This document shows, piece after piece, positions 33,038 to 34,236 of a stretch of DNA of 34,236 nucleotides. The position numbers and the translations under genes are program-made. How positions within the stretch are numbered: the first letter of the stretch is position 1; each line of letters begins with the position of its first letter. This DNA comes from Acidimicrobiia bacterium (GTDB taxonomy: Bacteria > Actinomycetota > Acidimicrobiia > Spongiisociales > Spongiisociaceae): NCBI GenBank assembly GCA_021296345.1, contig JAGWAN010000022.1:50805-85040 (forward strand), in the 5' to 3' direction. The notes below the pieces were generated by a model. It worked only from the letters and a program-made list of their open reading frames with translations, was not told where the DNA came from and did not search any database.

Positions 33038-34236
33038 CTATTCGTGGAGTTGGTCTCCGGCGCGACCCGCGGCGCCCGCGGCGCCCGCCACCTTGGAGAT
33101 GTCCGTGGTCCCACTGGTACGTTGCGGCATCCAGCTGACCATCCGGTTGAACATCTGGTTGAGCAGGTAGAAGGTCAGGAGCGAATAGAACGCGACCACG
33201 ATGGCCACTATCACCAGGCGGGCCGTGTTGGTTTCCTGAACCGCCGCGGCGGCCATGAAGCCCAATCCGGTCGGGAAGCCCAAGAACTCGGCGGCGATCG
33301 TCAACGACCACCCGAGCCCGCCGGCCAGCAGGAGCGCGGTGCGCAGTTCCGGCATGGCCCCCGGCACGATTACCTTGAAATAGGTGCGAAGCCGCGACGC
33401 ACCCAGAGTACGGGCGCTCTCGATAAACCTGTCGGGCACGTTGGCCACGGCGTTCATGGTCGCCACCACCAGCATCACCCACACCCCGAAGCCGATGAAG
33501 AGCGTCGTAGCACGGAGGTCGACCCCTAGGGCGAACTGCATCCAGGGGATCGCTGCCAGCAACGGGATCATTCTGAGGAAGTTGAACGGCGCCCAGGAGA
33601 TCTGGCGCAAGGCGGACCAGTAGGGGAGGGCGAGACCGGTGGCCAGACCGGCTATCAACCCGACACCCAAGCCGGCTATCAGACGGGACAGGGTCATGAC
33701 GGAGTGGAAGCCCAAGGCCAGGAACACGGCGGTCCAGGTCCTCGACTCAGGACCGTCTATGGCGGGGAAGGGCGCCAGCGCTCCGAATTGCAGGGTAAGC
33801 CCGGCCACGCTGAACCCTCCGAACAGATCCCAGTTACCGGACAATCTGTAAAGGGCGTTGTAGATGATGTAGTCAAACCCCGGCACCAGCGGATGCTCGA
33901 GTGTCCCTTTGGGCGCGATGTACGACATGATCTGCCAGCCCACCAGCAGAACCGCCCAAGTGATGAAGAACAGAGGGTTGGCTTTTGCGGCTTTCACCGT
34001 GCGCTGAGGCAGACCGATAATGGCCTTGCCGATCCTCGTGATGGCTGCGGTCGACCTTCGGAACCGGAAGACGAATGTGTAAGCCCAGAACAAGACCGTC
34101 CAGAAGAGGAGGAACTGCCAGGTCAGATGGAGTATGCCCTCTTCGAATTGCCAGTCTCCCAGCGGTGTCATAGCGAGGACGAGCAGACCCGAGACGAAGA
34201 ACCAAACGGCCCATCCGACCCAGAATAGGATCCGCA
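33038..34236 (-). CDS. ABC transporter permease, TauC/SsuC-like (N-terminus outside window)
   Basis: ATG at 34171 looks like a start, but the frame stays open to the window edge and the extra codons spell another hydrophobic span (ILFWVGWAVWFFVSGLLVLA), so the gene most likely begins beyond 34236. At least 399 residues are visible, longer than a typical ~260-residue TauC permease because of two or three additional N-terminal spans. The permease loop ESARTLGASRLRTYFKVIVPGAMPEL is the EAA motif of the nitrate/sulfonate/taurine group. Its ATPase and binding protein would lie upstream, outside the window. Confidence 0.88.
   Translation of the reverse strand, partial: RILFWVGWAVWFFVSGLLVLAMTPLGDWQFEEGILHLTWQFLLFWTVLFWAYTFVFRFRRSTAAITRIGKAIIGLPQRTVKAAKANPLFFITWAVLLVGWQIMSYIAPKGTLEHPLVPGFDYIIYNALYRLSGNWDLFGGFSVAGLTLQFGALAPFPAIDGPESRTWTAVFLALGFHSVMTLSRLIAGLGVGLIAGLATGLALPYWSALRQISWAPFNFLRMIPLLAAIPWMQFALGVDLRATTLFIGFGVWVMLVVATMNAVANVPDRFIESARTLGASRLRTYFKVIVPGAMPELRTALLLAGGLGWSLTIAAEFLGFPTGLGFMAAAAVQETNTARLVIVAIVVAFYSLLTFYLLNQMFNRMVSWMPQRTSGTTDISKVAGAAGAAGRAGDQLHE

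Overview
The window is 34 kb of GC-rich, gene-dense bacterial DNA. GC-ending codons, frequent GTG starts, 4-nt start/stop overlaps and apparently leaderless genes point to a high-GC actinobacterial lineage. Gene content (many Rieske oxygenases, SDRs, a Gfo/Idh protein, an isochorismatase-fold hydrolase, a DppBCDF importer) suggests a heterotroph that imports and breaks down organic compounds, possibly one of the less studied lineages such as Acidimicrobiia. The taxon is inference only. There are no rRNA, tRNA or CRISPR features.

Layout. (A) 1-6241, plus strand: two permeases of a nucleoside/BMP-type ABC importer (the first cut by the window edge), then a three-subunit molybdenum hydroxylase (large, FAD and 2Fe-2S subunits in overlapping frames), then a Rieske oxygenase. 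This looks like import followed by hydroxylation of a small, probably N-heterocyclic, compound. (B) 6242-12988: a long non-coding leader with a candidate promoter, then an oligopeptide-type ABC importer (binding lipoprotein, two permeases, two ATPases). A 101-bp hairpin element lies between the binding protein and the first permease. (C) 13008-16229, minus strand: SDR, amidohydrolase-like protein, SDR, and a decayed second amidohydrolase-like gene carrying both a frameshift and an internal deletion. (D) 16756-19304, plus strand: a complete three-component oxygenase set (small ferredoxin, second Rieske oxygenase, FAD-dependent ferredoxin reductase). (E) 19369-24113: a remnant reading frame, a Gfo/Idh/MocA-like protein with EWP in place of EKP, a 24-bp direct repeat, then isochorismatase-fold hydrolase, an M24-fold protein that has lost most metal ligands, and a zinc alcohol dehydrogenase. 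(F) 24361-27143: small DUF1640-like protein, YibE/F membrane protein, DegT-type aminotransferase. (G) 27215-31326: a second copy of the hairpin element, then three paralogous alpha/beta hydrolases, with an orphan ParA-type ATPase between the first and second. All three hydrolases have a -10-like hexamer exactly 7 nt before the start codon, and two share an almost identical 154-bp 3' tract. (H) 31576-34236, minus strand: orphan HEPN/PaREP1-like protein, EamA-type transporter, and a TauC/SsuC-type permease that runs off the window.

How it fits together: regions A and D could share electron carriers, because the Rieske oxygenase in A has no ferredoxin or reductase beside it while D has both. The most unusual signals are the paired hairpin elements at 8747 and 27215, the fixed -10/ATG geometry and homogenised 3' ends of the hydrolase triplet, the two amidohydrolase-like genes that both lack the HxH metal motif, and the ligand-depleted M24 protein set between a cysteine hydrolase and a dehydrogenase.
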